Shown here: piece after piece, positions 42,012-54,256 of the stretch | Numbering within the stretch: position 1 is the stretch's first letter | Layout: the number at the start of each line of letters is the position of its first letter | Origin: Cordylochernes scorpioides | Lineage: Eukaryota; Arthropoda; Arachnida; Pseudoscorpiones; Chernetidae | Assembly (NCBI GenBank): GCA_030710605.1 | Contig: CP092863.1 | Coordinates: forward strand, 110,720,948 to 110,784,947 | Reading direction: 5' to 3' | Length of the DNA: 64,000 bases | Notes under the pieces: model-generated | Told to the model about the DNA's origin: nothing | Seen by the model: only the letters and a program-made list of their open reading frames with translations | The model's database searches: none | Position numbers and translations under genes: made by a program

Positions 42012-43140
42012 TTAATATGTGAATATGTTTTCAAAATTATAAAAGATTTACGTGCGAGAATGCTCCTTTATATGTAAATAAACAATTATTTACCTTTTTT
42101 TTGACTTCAGTTAGCCTACTTATATCAGGTGATTAATATGCAAATATATTTTAAAAACAAAGAAGGCATATCCTGACCTGGAGCACATGTGCTTTTTAGA
42201 TGGCAGAGTGCCATCTAGTGGAACAGAAATCGACTAAACATTGATTTAGCCTGTTCCCTGATATTTGGCCAAACCATTTTCTATCAAGAAAATCCATCCA
42301 CGAACGCGTTTCGGGCTTTCAATATATATTAGAGAATTTCATAAATCAATTATTATTATATATATATAATCTATTATAAAAGATTATATCATTTTCATTC
42401 TTTTAGATGTATTTTTTTTTAATATTAGGAAAATATATTTACAAAAAAAGGTCAAAAATTAAAAAGTTTCACTAGTGTTATCTATGACTCAATCTATAGA
42501 AAATAGTTTAAATATTTATTTGAACGATTTTAAAACAATTTTAACACGAATATTACGTTTTTAAATACATATTCATCACACATAATGCAGTGATATTCAT
42601 AACTAAATAGGAATTCTTGGTGTACAAAACTCTAGTTTGAAATAGGTACTATACAGACATGTGTCTTTGTTATAGGCAGATTAAAACAGTCCAATTTAAT
42701 GCAGAGCAACCTCTCAGCCAATTAGAGAACGCCACGTCTGCATCATCAAATGGTGAACCCTCAAAGTATTAAACAGCTTGGGTTTACCCTGGTCAAATAT
42801 ATTAATTTCTCCAGGGCTAATTTACACAAACGGGGAGTTTGGAACCGCTTCTAACTTAGCTACATATTGTCATTATTTGAATATAGCTATGTATTTATGT
42901 GTATAGAGTGGGAAATATGTAAATGTATGTTTGTAAATATGTTATTATATCAACATATATGCGATATTATTTACATTTTATAATTAAAAACAAAATGTTT
43001 GGCCTATATTTATGTGTATAGAGTGGTAAATATGCAAGTATGTAAATATGTTATTAGATCAACGTATATGCAACACGCTTTACATTTTATAATTAAAAAC
43101 ATGAAGTTTCGTTTTTGATTTAAATTAATTATTTATGGAA
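42012..43140. other. Spacer sequence, right of gap
   Basis: AT-rich. 42,160-42,335 is an R3-like repeat (GAGCACATGTGCTTTTTAGA, GGCAGAGTGCCATCTAG, CGAAACGCG on the minus strand). 42,890-43,080 has two copies of a TTTATGTGTATAGAGTGG block. No gene seen. Confidence 0.5.
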
Positions 43141-43490
43141 ATTTTGCCGGGAGGATATTCATCTATAAAGATAAAGGTCACCTCTCCCGTCAAAATAGAC
43201 GTCAAAACTAGAAGCCATCTATTGATCTTCGCTGCAAACTAGCGGCCTCAGGTCGGTAACAAAGCCACAACACCAGCTTTGGCAAACTGAGAAGCGTCCA
43301 CCTAGAGACCATGGTTTCTGGCTAATGGCCCTCGTCAGTCTAGGGCGGACTTTATTTCATGAGATCTACAAGGGATCTAATGGAATCTTGACAATCTACC
43401 AAAGAGAGGTTTTGCTGATAAAGTGGCTGGGCCAAATCTATGGCTAAAATATAGATGGAAATTTTGCCGGGAGGATATTGATCTATAATT
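43141..43490. repeat. MITE-related element with direct terminal blocks
   Basis: Begins and ends with GAAATTTTGCCGGGAGGATA (43,139-43,158 and 43,459-43,478). The inner 43,176-43,290 matches the core of the MITE at 2,982 (GTCAAAATAGACGTCAAAAC, CAAACTAGCGGCCTC). Confidence 0.65.
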
Positions 43491-43679
43491 AGATTTTTAA
43501 TTAAGATTGAAATATTTGTCCTTTTATATCAATCCATGACACTCTTGAGTACCTTTCTCCATGTCTATATTTCAATCGCTTCAATTATACATTTTTCTTT
43601 TTTTTTCTGAGAGTCCTTAAGTATGGAAAGAGAATTAAAATTGCTCTAAAATTTTGTGAATAAAACTTTGAGTTTCTTT

Positions 43680-43740
43680 ATTTGTATATACGACGAGCTT
43701 TCGGATATAATTTATAGTCCTTCTTCAGTTAGCATATCTA
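43680..43740 (-). repeat. Penelope-type terminal motif (mirror)
   Basis: Mirror of 40,600-40,700: TCTTCAG at 43,722-43,728 and TTTC at 43,699-43,702 on the plus strand. Confidence 0.6.
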
Positions 43741-44149
43741 TAAAGTTGAGAAAAATGATTTTTCTTTATTATAATTTAATAGATATGTTTGTAGAAGGGT
43801 CAATGTTCGAAAGCTTATCATACAATATGTGAATATGCATTTTACTAACGTTTTATTTCAGATTTAATTATACCAAATGCTTTTACATGTAGAAAATCAG
43901 CAAATATATTAGAAAATAATTTTTTAAAACAAGTTTTTTTTTTCATATACCGTCACGTTTAGTTAACAACGCCATCTATCGATTTTATTTAGAACTAAAT
44001 TTGCATATTGTCAAAATAGGTATAGAATATGCAATGAATCGGATAATATGGAACACAAATTGTGAACTAATTTGAAAAACACTTAACAGATAATTAAGAG
44101 AATCTAAATAAATATCTACAATTCAATAGAGAATAAACATTCAAAATCT

Positions 44150-44800
44150 ACATTTCCTTTATCGACTTCGTTTTTGAAAAAAATAAATAAAACAAAACCA
44201 AAACTTAAAAAAAAAGGAAACAGAAGCTTAAAGCTAATTGGTTCATTGAAACAACTTCCCCTGAGGCCATCTTAAAAAAATCTCTATTAAAGACGTGTGA
44301 ATTAAAAGGCGGAAAATATTTAGACAATTACATCTAATACAAACTTCTATCTATCCACGCGAGTATTTTTTTTCCGCGTTACGTAATAAAAAACAACAAC
44401 AAAAAGATGTTAAATGAGGGAAAGGTCTATTGTCGAGCAAATGATTCTCCCATTTCCAGGGTTGCTTGTCGTTTTAAGAGCCCGCGCTCACAGAATATGA
44501 AGGTACAAATGATAATATTATCCAATTACGTCCCCCCCCAAACCTCTCTTTTAACCAGTCTCTTGTTCTGTCCTATTCTATAATGATTTGGTTGTATACA
44601 TTTTTTTTTACGAAAAGAAAGCTTTATGTGTACCTATTTAGTGTTTTTTGGGGGAAGACTTGATTATGTTTCCGCACTTGAATGCAAATATGAATATTAT
44701 TCTTTCACCCCTCTCACAGATAGCTGTGGTTTAATTTAGCTGTCATCTACTTTTGCATATTTACACATGCTCTTATGCAAATTTAGACATTTTTTTCTCC
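44150..44800. promoter_or_regulatory. Candidate non-coding segment (mirror of 39,540-40,200)
   Basis: Differs from the left arm by lengths of C, G and A runs only, as far as read. The same octamer-like words are present. Confidence 0.25.
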
Positions 44801-45238
44801 TCTTCGCTCTTTCTTTTAGCTTTTCTCTCTGTAATAGTTATGAAGTTTATGAAAATTATTATTATTATATATTTTTTATGATTAATGATTCGATTTCAGA
44901 AATTTTGCTACAGTGTGTTTGAGTCAAAATTCATTGGATATATTTATATAAAAGAGTTGTGCCTGGGGATATCTGTGAAAAAAAGCAAAATTTTGTCAAA
45001 ATATTTCGAGGTAATTCTTCCCTCTTTATCAATTTATTTAGATATATATTGATAAAGAAAGAATAATCCTTTGAAATTTTTTGAGAAAAATTATTTTCTT
45101 TCACACAGATCCATGTACGCTAATATATATATATATATATAATTTAATTAAAAAGGCATATATTGGATCAAAATATCATTTATTTTACCAATATTTCAGT
45201 TGGCTGAACGCCAACCTTTATCAAGGTATTATAACATA

Positions 45239-46187
45239 CAAGGGGGGATCAATAAATAAGTTGAATTATCTTATTTCTTAAAAATTAAAAAAGCAAAAAT
45301 AATTTAAACTACAGAATATTAAAATATAACATCGAGAGACTATTTAAGGTGTTCTGTTCTTTTTTCCCACTCGCGGCGCGAGACTTATATATAAACTAAA
45401 ATGGAAGCTCCCTTGAAGGATTGCACCACGCTTGAACAACGTGCAGTTATTCGTTTCTTGAATGCAGAAGGTATTCAAACATCTCAAATATGCCAAAGAA
45501 TGAAAAGTATCTATGGTGAGTCTTGTTTGTCTCAAAAAAACATTTATAAATGGGTTAACGAGTTCAAAAAATGGACGAATTACATGTACCGATATTGAGC
45601 GACCTGGACGACCAAGTGTTACAGCGACGCCAAGCACGATAAATGCGGTTGAAAACTTAATTTTGGAGGATAGAAAAATATCCATTTTTACCATAGCCGA
45701 CAATTTGAATATGCGACCCTTTATTATGACATTCTTGTAAATAAGCTAAGGTCCGGTATAAGAAACAAAAGAAGAGGGAAGCTTAGTAAAGGTGTTCTCT
45801 TCCTTCATGATAATGCAAGGCCGCATACATCATGTAAAACTGTATCTACAATCATTAAATTAGGTTTTGAAGTTTAAGAACATCCTGCATATAGTCCAGA
45901 CCTAGCCCCCTCTGACTATTTCCTTTTTGGACTACTAAAGAAGGAGTTAAAGGGGAAAGCGATTTGACTCGGATGAAGATGTCCAGAAAGCAGAAAGTGG
46001 TGCAAGATTTTTTTCACACGCTTCCTAAGAGTGCCAATAAAGAGGGTATTTACAAATTGCCAGAACGATGGAGACGATATATAGAACGCCAAGGTGGTTA
46101 TTTTGAATAAATCAAGTTCTAATTTTTAATATCGTTCTTATTTTTTTAAATAAATTATAATTCACCTTATTTATTGATCCCACCTTG
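45239..46187 (+). mobile_element. Degenerate mariner (right arm)
   Basis: 949 bp between TA dinucleotides (45,237-45,238 and 46,188-46,189), in an R1 copy. The N-terminal part starts at the ATG at 45,401 (MEAPLKDCTTLEQRAV) and stops at 45,598. The next frame carries GRPSVTATPSTINAVE. After an internal deletion come LHDNARPHTS and YSPDLAPSDYFLFGL, ending near 46,110. Frames are broken as in the left arm, so decay pre-dates the duplication or is shared by both haplotypes. Confidence 0.9.
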
Positions 46188-46419
46188 TATTTAATGTTTT
46201 TTTTTGTGTTTAATGTCATTAAATATGTTATAACACCTTGATAAAGGTTGGCGTTCAACCAACTGAAATATTGGTAAAATAAATGATTCTTTGATCCAAT
46301 ATATGCCTTTTTAATTAAAGATTCATTTATGGATTGCTCTATTTTCAAAAAATATATATATTTTTTAAAATCCACAATTTGTCGACATTTAAATATTTTT
46401 TTAAACATATGTGTGTGTC

Positions 46420-47030
46420 TCTACTTAGAGTGCCATGGATAGATTTAAAAAAAGGTAAAATGTTTCAATCTTAAATGAAATTAACCCTGGTAGATCCCTA
46501 GAATCCCAAATATATAAATAAAGACTAACCTACTTTGGATACATAAAGAAAATAAAGGGTTTAGAAAAGATGTTGATGTTAGGAAAACTTGAAGAAAGAG
46601 AGGAACACCTCCAATGAGCTGGCTAGAAGAGGCCAAGAAAACCACTGGAAGGTTACTAGATGTGAGTGAAGGTCACTAACAGATCAAATTGGAGAATATT
46701 TGTCCCTAGTGTCACCAAAGGTCAACTTGAATGACACTAATAACAACAACAACAACAAAAGGATGGTGACTGGAAGCTACCAGAAGGTCACTAGATGTGA
46801 GTGATGGTCACTAACAGATCAAATTGGAGAATATTTGTCCCTAGTGTCACCAAAGGTCAACTTGAATGACACTAATAACAACAACAACAACAAAAGGATG
46901 GTGACTGGAAGCTACCAGAAGGTCACTAGATGTGAGTGATGGTCACTAACAGATCAAATTGGAGAATAGCTGTCCATATTGTCACTAAAGGTCAACTTGA
47001 ATGACACTAATAACAACAATGGTCTACTAG
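46420..47030 (+). repeat. 135-bp tandem triplication of a LINE-like remnant
   Basis: GGATGGTGACTGGAAGCTAC recurs at 46,761 and 46,896 (period 135), with a third, partial unit. Each contains GTCACTAACAGATCAAATTG and an (AAC)n tract. The left-arm mirror (37,620-37,760) has a single unit. Confidence 0.8.
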
Positions 47031-47285
47031 TTCCTAAAAATAAGAAACACTACGGTCAAAAAAAAAAGTTTTATTTTCTTGACGTTTCACAAAAATAGTT
47101 TGTCCTCGTCAATAAAGCATTTGGCAAGGCGTTCTAAATGTTTTCTTTTCTAGCTGAGAAATATCTTTTTTAAAGAACTATGAATGCTGGAAACCTTTTA
47201 TCTTCAAAATATTGGTGGATTAAACTGATGAAACTACTGGGAGGGTTCTTTACTGATGAGCCAGGCCCTTTCATATTTATATTAT

Positions 47286-47590
47286 TCTATATACAGTTAC
47301 GAGCGTCATTCTTCATCAGTCATATTTGTCACTGTTTGCTTTTTTTTTTTTTTTTTGGAATGGCGCCCTCCTATTGGTCGGCTACGATCACGCCGTCACC
47401 TTTGCCCCCCCCACTCGCTTTTTCGTTTCTGTAACTATTGTGTTGGAGCGGGTCGCTCCTTAAATAAATGCATATATTAGTTAATAACCAAATGAAATCC
47501 TCTCTTTCTTTTTCCCAGTAAGAGACGCCTACGGAAGCCAACAGTACATAGACAGATAAAGCACATAGGCTATAGTTATTAACTAACATA
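47286..47590 (+). mobile_element. Helitron truncated at its 3' end
   Basis: Starts TCTATATACAGTTACGAGCG as in the left-arm copies but ends at about 47,590 (TTAACTAACATATAG), where R8 sequence follows. The hairpin and CTAG are missing. This marks the breakpoint of the 3.9-kb difference between arms. Confidence 0.8.
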
Positions 47591-47599
47591 TAGAATCAG

Positions 47600-47850
47600 A
47601 ACATAATACTTTGAATATTTGTTGTAAATATGTATAGTTAACCTACCTATTTTTTTAAATCACGAATATAGAATTCATTTTATAAATTCTATATTACTGT
47701 GATAAATCATATTATGTGTAATTTGCTTCAAGTAATTCAAAATAAAAACTACTTGATGGATAAATAATTGTATTTCCTATTTTTCACGATTGCACCTCCA
47801 ATTCTATATTTTTCAACAACAAAACATTTCATAACATATATATAGGCAGA
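47600..47850 (+). repeat. R8 copy (mirror of 32,920)
   Basis: Starts at AATCAGAACATAATACTTTG, directly after the truncated Helitron. Confidence 0.75.
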
Positions 47851-48177
47851 TATGCAAATTACATAGACAACAATGGTCAAATACAAATTAGAACAGAACA
47901 TCACATCGTAGAAATATTATAGAATTGCCACTTTCAACAGAAAATTTGTTATATTAGAAAAAATAAAGAATCATTCAAGGCAAAAATAGTATACATTTCT
48001 AGAAAATAGAAACATAAGTATCTATACATACGATTAAAGAGAAAATAAGAATTATCTTGAAATTCTATCTTCTGTTTGCTTTTTAACGTTTTTGCCAGTA
48101 TCTTTAGATAAACATAAAGAGACTTGTGAAAAAATAGTACAAATGTAATATTGTACTGGGATAAGGTGCATAAATTA

Positions 48178-48392
48178 AGAAAAAGGCATCTACTTATCGT
48201 GCAACTGAAAGTTGCTGATGGCTTGCGCCATCTATCGGAATAAATATCAACTATTCTCGTTGATTTTTAATTATTCCAGAATTGGCCAAATACCCATTCT
48301 TGATTAATCAAGAAAAGCTATTTATTCCGATAGATGGCGCAAGCCATCAGCAACTTTCAGTTGCACGATAAGTAGATGCCTTTTCTTAAATT
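48178..48392. mobile_element. MITE-like element (mirror of 32,360)
   Basis: The same long TIRs and centre as the left-arm copy. Confidence 0.85.
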
Positions 48393-48773
48393 AATAAAGA
48401 TACTTGTTTTATAAAAATGCTGATCGTAAATTTATCATATAAAATGCAGACGAAAAGTGTGAAATCGACTAATCGTCTGATTTCAATTTATCAAAAGACG
48501 CTCGCTTTGCATATTTGTGAAAATGTTTACAATTAACTTTATGCAAATCGATATTTTTCATCGCAGTAAGGACAGTAGAAGTTTGTTTTATGCATATGAA
48601 AAATTCGTGTCTTAATGTTTTTTTTTATTTCCTATATATAGATGGGGCATTATTGTTTTATATTAATATGAAGATTTGTTCAAATATAAGCGATACTTCA
48701 TATATAAATTGATTTGCATAAAATCCATCGTATGCAAAGTGGGTGCCATTTTTGAAAAGTTGAACACAGACGA

Positions 48774-49350
48774 TTGATTGATAGGTCTTGTGGAGCGGAA
48801 GAAGAAACCCCCGAACACATTCTGAACTCATGCCCACTGGTGTCAAACCTAAGACAGCAGAGCAAGATGGAAAGAACCTATCTGGGTCAAATAGTTTATA
48901 ATAGGGAAAGATATACGAAATTTAATAGTTTCTGCAGACTTTTTATTATAAATAGACAGCTTCAAGCAGCTTGAGGAACTACACTACTATTCGACTTGAT
49001 TTACATCAATGTAAATAATTAATAAGTTACTTTAGAATAACTTATTGTAAATAGCTCAACTTGATCAACTTTCTCTCTCCACGATACTAATTATTACAGA
49101 TAACTTCATCAACTTCCATCATTGCTTAACATACTGTAAATAACTACCTTGTGATTTCTTCTATCTGCTTATGTTGTTGCTTATTTGTTTAATGTATATG
49201 TTTATTTAATGCTCTTTTTCTTAATTGTTTATTTTCTTTTTGATAATTCAGTTACCTACTCTACTACAATTATTGTAAATAGTTTCACGCGCAATTATCC
49301 AGATCGAATATAGCGTGTCTTGTTTGTAACTGGTAATAAATAAATAGGTT
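48774..49350 (+). pseudogene. LINE 3' end (right arm)
   Basis: Mirror of 31,393-31,975. ORF2 terminal codons 48,774-48,974, then 3' UTR to GGTAATAAATAAATAG. Confidence 0.75.
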
Positions 49351-50249
49351 AATTTTTTTTTCAAATATATGTATTCTTAAAATTCTCAGTAAAATAATTT
49401 TGTTCATTAACCTTTGTACATCAGTGTATCTATTTATTCAATATTAATATAAATATAAAACAGACGAATATAAAATATTCAGGATACAAAATATATTCTA
49501 TTAATTCAAAATATTGCAATTAGTTGTTGCCAAAAATAAAAAAATACTGAAATTTTCTTTTATGAATATATATGGAAAATAATATCATTAAAAAGTTATT
49601 TTTTAAATTTTAAATAAATTTTTTAAAAATAAATCTCAATTTTAAAAAATCCTCAATTTAATATACTAAAAGATAAACATAAAAGATTACTAAAATATAC
49701 TAACAAATAAAGAATTTATACCAAAAATTTCCACATAGCATCAACAGAAATCCAAAATATTCGAGATGAAAATAATAATAAAAAAAAGGCGGGAAAAAAA
49801 TCTTTCTCAAACAGCTGATGGATTGCAAGCAGACGAAAGAATTAATCAAAAGGAAGCAGAAGAACAAATCAAAAGGCAGAAACAAAGGATACCAGACGAC
49901 GACTATGTTCAAGTTGACAGTTGTAATTGACACAGTCCTTGCTCGCAGATGGTTTTATCAGCCTCCCCGTTTTCTTCTGCATATATATAAGATCATTATA
50001 AACCCGGGCTTTGTTCCTTCTTTTCTTCTGCTCCGATAAAATAGACCCTAACTTTAATTTTCATATTTATATATATGCAAAAAAAAAAAAAACTATTTTT
50101 ATTCAATCTTTTGGGAAGGATAAAAACTTTATTTAAATTTTTTAAAAATATTTTATTTTTTTAATTCTTTGAAAATAATAGATTTTTTTTTTTTTTACTG
50201 AGAAATATCCCTCTTAGTATAATGATAACCATATATTTATATATATTTT

Positions 50250-50585
50250 TTTGAAAATAGAGCAATCCATATTTAATTCATTAGATAATAAAAAGGCATA
50301 TATTGGATTTAATAAAATATTTATTTTGCCAATACATTTTTCCTTTAATATTTAAGATATTTAACTTATTCTGATTGTAATTTTTAAATAATTTTTTAAT
50401 GCACAAATTTCCCCCACCTACTTTGTATTTTAAATTATTTCAACTGTGATATTATAACACTATGTGGCGCTGAGTTTGTGTATACAAAAATGTAATGCCT
50501 TGATAAAGGTTGGCGTTCAGCCAGCCGAAATATTGGCAAAATAAATATTTTATTATATCCAGTACATGCCTTTTTATTATCTAAT
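50250..50585. repeat. R1 copy (mirror of 30,168)
   Basis: Ends TTGAAAATAGAGCAATCCAT and AGTACATGCCTTTTTATT; hairpin GGTTGGCGTTCAGCCAGCC near 50,508. Confidence 0.75.
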
Positions 50586-50887
50586 ATATTTATATAAGAC
50601 ATTTAATTTTTGATATTTTTTTAATTTTATTTTATAATTAGAAATTATCAAGTCGTATTTAATATAAAATATATATTATATATAAAGTAATACTTAAAGT
50701 TGCACCGCATAAGTTTCTTTTCTGTGATAAATCAATATTTATTTCAAAGAGAAATATCTACTATTTCTAACTTTTTTGGATGACGTATGAAAAGGTGAAA
50801 ATATGAAGAGTGATGGTCTATATATGATTGGATGACGTATGAAAGGGTGAAAATATGAAGAGTAATGGCGAACGGAAAAATAAAAGT

Positions 50888-50960
50888 GTCCAGGGGCGGG
50901 AATCGAACCCACAACCTTCCGCTTACCGGGCAGAAGCCATGTCCACTAGGCTACCCTGGA
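50888..50960 (-). tRNA. tRNA-like gene (mirror copy)
   Basis: Identical to 29,834-29,906 in reverse, including the C33 loop, A and B boxes and the TTTT terminator. It lies between R6 half-elements. A 43-bp stretch containing GGATGACGTATGAAA is duplicated just upstream only here (50,778-50,870). Confidence 0.6.
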
Positions 50961-51214
50961 CGTATCTTTCCGTTCGTAACTAATACTTAAAGTAACTTAT
51001 AATACATTATAAAGGACTGCGGCGTATGATTATAAAGTAATACTTAAAGTTGCATACGTTTCATACGTCATCCAAAAAAGTTAGAAATAGTAGATATTTC
51101 TCTTTGAAATAAATATTGATTTATCACAGAAAATAAACTTATGCGGTGCAACTTTAAGTATTACTTTATAATCATACGCCGCAGTCCTTTATAATATATT
51201 ATATATATACGAAA

Positions 51215-51700
51215 GAAAAAAATAGTTCAAATGTGATATTGTACTGGGATAAGGTGCATAAAATATGAAAAAAGAAAAGGAAATCTGAAAGTTGCTGATG
51301 GATGGCGCCATCTATCGGAATAATATCAACTATTCGTTGATTTTTAATTATTCCAGAATGGGTCAAATATCCATTCTTGATTAATCAAGAAAATCTTACT
51401 ACGTACGCATTTCGGGCTGTTGGTCCTCATCAGCGTGGTGCAAGCTGTACCTCAACGACCAAAAAAACTGGTCATTCAGACATACTGAAAAATCGTTAAA
51501 CAGGTAGTTAAGGCCATAATTGCGTGAGAACGCTACACAATGTGAAAAAATAGTACAGATGTGATATTGTACTGGGATAAGGTGCATAAATTATAAAAAA
51601 GAAAGGGGCATCTCCTTATCGTGCAACTGATATTTATTCCGATAGATGGCACCAGCCATCAGCAACTTTCTGTTGCACGATAAAGAGAGGCCTCTTTCTA
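51215..51700. repeat. R3 repeats (mirror)
   Basis: Mirror of 29,090-29,600; hammerhead-like words TCATCAG at 51,427-51,433 and TTTC at 51,410-51,413. Confidence 0.75.
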
Positions 51701-51769
51701 ACACACGTATCTACTTGTATTAGATTCGATTTTATTTGGTTTAAACTTAGACGATTCAAATTTATTTTA

Positions 51770-51975
51770 TGATGCACTAGCGCGCCATCTGTTATCAAAA
51801 TTTGAAACTATTTTAAAGGCGTAAGATTCTTTTTGAAAATAAACAATTTCTAATTTATGGTAGATTAAACTGGCGGAACCGCTGGGAGGGTTCACCACTG
51901 ATGAGCCAGGCCCTCCCATTAATTTTTCCATTGCAGTAGAAATTGTTTATTTTCAAAAATAATTTTACGCCTCTC
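51770..51975. repeat. R2 pair (mirror)
   Basis: Mirror of 28,800-29,035, with ATGCACTAGCGCGCCATCTG at the left edge. Confidence 0.8.
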
Positions 51976-51999
51976 TCTCTCTTTAAAATAGTTTCAAAT

Positions 52000-52548
52000 T
52001 TATTTATTAATCACATTTAATTCTGGCATTTTTTCCTGTAGAATACTTGCATCTGTACTAGCCGATTCATCACACAGTGCAAAATTCACAGCTTTTTTAA
52101 AAGTTAAATCTTTTTCAGACAACAGTTTTTCAACCAGAGATTCCTTTCTCAGGCCACACACCAGTCTATCTCTTAAGCGAACATCTAAATCAATAAATTC
52201 ACAGTTTTCGCTTAATTTTCTTAGTTCAGCCACATAGACTGATACAGATTCTGTGCCTTGATTTCTTTTATTAAAATGGTATCTTTGAACGTTTAATTTA
52301 GGCCAGAAATGGCCAGTTAATAACTTTATCAGTTCACTATAAACAATATAATTTAAAGGTTTAGGTGCGGCCAATGATCTTGCCAAAGAAAAGGTTTATG
52401 GACCTTTTAAAGTCAATAATATTGTTTTATTTTGTTCAATTTTTTCAATGCCATTTGCCACGAAATAAAAATTAATTCTTTCCAGATATGCAATCCACCC
52501 TTCAGGCTTAGATAATTCAAAAATTTTAAGCTTGTCAAAACTCGCCAT
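52000..52548 (-). pseudogene. Gypsy-type gag remnant (right arm)
   Basis: Minus-strand mirror of 28,238-28,788; the ATG is at 52,548. Here the last 128 codons (52,000-52,386) are open, because a one-base difference repairs the break seen near 28,660 in the left arm. The N-terminal part is still interrupted by a stop near 52,405. No zinc knuckle or protease follows. Confidence 0.75.
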
Positions 52549-52770
52549 TATAGAAAATTTTCTTATTTAAAAATATAAATATTTTATATTTAAAATTTAC
52601 TTACATATTTAATTGAGAATCGCCATATTCGTCACCAAAATTGTTATGTTTTTCTATTTAAATTAATTTCATTTGTTTACACACAATAACAAAAACAATT
52701 TATTCTCGAAACATCTTTTGATTACAACATGGATAATGATTAAAAAAAAGTAAATAAAATCAATGATTTA

Positions 52771-52938
52771 TGTTGTGTATGCAAATTGTTAAATATCTGT
52801 ATGTATTTTGCATGTTTTTTTATTATTAATATGTAAATATTTATTTGTATATATAGAACTTTTACGGTGCAATAAAGGAGAGATTGACCAGTAACTATAG
52901 GCTCCGTGTCGTGACGACTACTGGGAGGCGATACAACA
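52771..52938 (+). repeat. 5' LTR
   Basis: 168 bp, TGTTGT...ACAACA with perfect 6-bp inverted ends. TATATATAGAAC near 52,850 is a TATA-like start region and GCAATAAAGG near 52,870 a polyadenylation-like signal. Confidence 0.95.
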
Positions 52939-53025
52939 ACTGGCGACGAGTGTGTGGGAACCGTTGCAAGTGCTCGTTCACAGGTGGAGGAAGATAGAAA
53001 TCTAAGCGAACAAGAAGCCAACAGG

Positions 53026-53715
53026 ATGTCTGGAAGTTCAGTGATTGTACCGTTCGGTTTCTTCAGGCCGGAGGATGAATCCTTTGAGATTTTCGTTCAG
53101 AGGTTCGAGGCAGCCTTTGAGGCAAATGCATTAGAAGAAAAAAGAAGAATGCCCATCTTTGTTTCTCTGCTGGATTCGGAGATGTTGAAACTGGGCAATG
53201 ATTTATTTTTCCCGAGTACAATGAGAGAACAACCGTATGAATTGTTGGTTCAAAGAATAAAACTACATCTAGCTCCAAGAAAGAAGGTGATTCCTCAACG
53301 ATGCAGGTTCTTGAAGAGAATACAACTCGAAAGTGAATCCGTCTCAGAATACCTGCGTGAGCTCCGGCATTTGGCTATGGATTGCACTTTTGGTGAAATG
53401 TTGGAGGTCGTGTTACGAGACCGTTTTGTGGCTGGTATAAAATCGGAAAGCCTTCAGAAGAAATTGTTACAGGAGGATGACGATGTCACCTTGGACAGGG
53501 TATTTTCTATAGCAGTCTCGTTTGAGCTAGCCGAACAAAATGCTAAGGAGCTGCAGGATGGACTAGTGGCTAAGATGGATATTGTTCCGGGAGGAAATAG
53601 AAAGAATGAAGCTCGTAGAGGATGGCAGCATGGGCCTGGTATGCAAAGAAGGGAGACAATTTGTTTCCGATGCGGAAAAAAAAAACTCTCACCTGGCACC
53701 TGCATGTCCACATAA
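53026..53715 (+). CDS. Gag protein of the gypsy element
   Basis: Structural protein that packages element RNA. About 230 codons from ATG at 53,026 (MSGSSVIVPF); an upstream GTG keeps the frame open but is unlikely as a start. Capsid-like core with FEIFVQRFEAAFEANAL and SVSEYLRELRHLAMDC. Near the C-terminus the first zinc knuckle begins (CFRCGKK) but the frame is lost in a run of ten A at 53,676-53,685; the rest of the knuckle is in the next frame. The annotated stop at 53,715 is therefore not natural. Confidence 0.85.
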   Translation: MSGSSVIVPFGFFRPEDESFEIFVQRFEAAFEANALEEKRRMPIFVSLLDSEMLKLGNDLFFPSTMREQPYELLVQRIKLHLAPRKKVIPQRCRFLKRIQLESESVSEYLRELRHLAMDCTFGEMLEVVLRDRFVAGIKSESLQKKLLQEDDDVTLDRVFSIAVSFELAEQNAKELQDGLVAKMDIVPGGNRKNEARRGWQHGPGMQRRETICFRCGKKKLSPGTCMST

Positions 53716-54256
53716 AACAAAATCTTGTTTTAAATGCAAGAGAATTGGACATTTGAGCAGGGTGTGCAAAACGGGTAAATCAGTGCCAGACTGCAGATAT
53801 GCGCAGGACGAATTAATTTATTCGGTACAAGGCGATACTGATGCAAAAATAAATCTACATGTTGACGAGTATCAATTGTGTTTTGTGGTGGACACAGGAA
53901 GTCCCGTCACACTGATACCGAAAACAATTTATGAAAAATACTTGAAAGATGGTAAATTGTCTCCATCTTATTTGAGATTGAGGTCCTTTTGTGGAAACCC
54001 AATAAAAATTATTGGTGAGAGAAGAGTTTTTGTGAAGGAGGCAAATCAAGATTTGCGGTTGATAGTTGTAGATGAAGATATTTCGATAGTTTTGTTGGGA
54101 CGAGAATGGCTGAAGGGTTTAAATCTTGATTATTCTAGGTTATTGAACATTAGACAAGTAAGCGAGTCCGATATAAAAGTTATAATAAATAAGTATGCTA
54201 ATTTATTTAGCAAAGAATTAGGTTGCTTAAAAAACGTCCATATTGATTTTTATTAA
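53686..54256 (+). CDS. Gag zinc knuckles and aspartic protease segment
   Basis: Open in the frame one base ahead of gag. It begins with the remainder of knuckle 1 (HLAPAC) and a complete knuckle 2 (CFKCKRIGHLSRVC). It then has a retropepsin-like protease with the active-site motif VVDTGSPVTLIP and a later VLLGREWL block. It ends at 54,256, inside a second A run (54,255-54,265), after which Pol continues in the third frame. No independent start codon is expected; it would be part of a Gag-Pol product. Confidence 0.85.
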
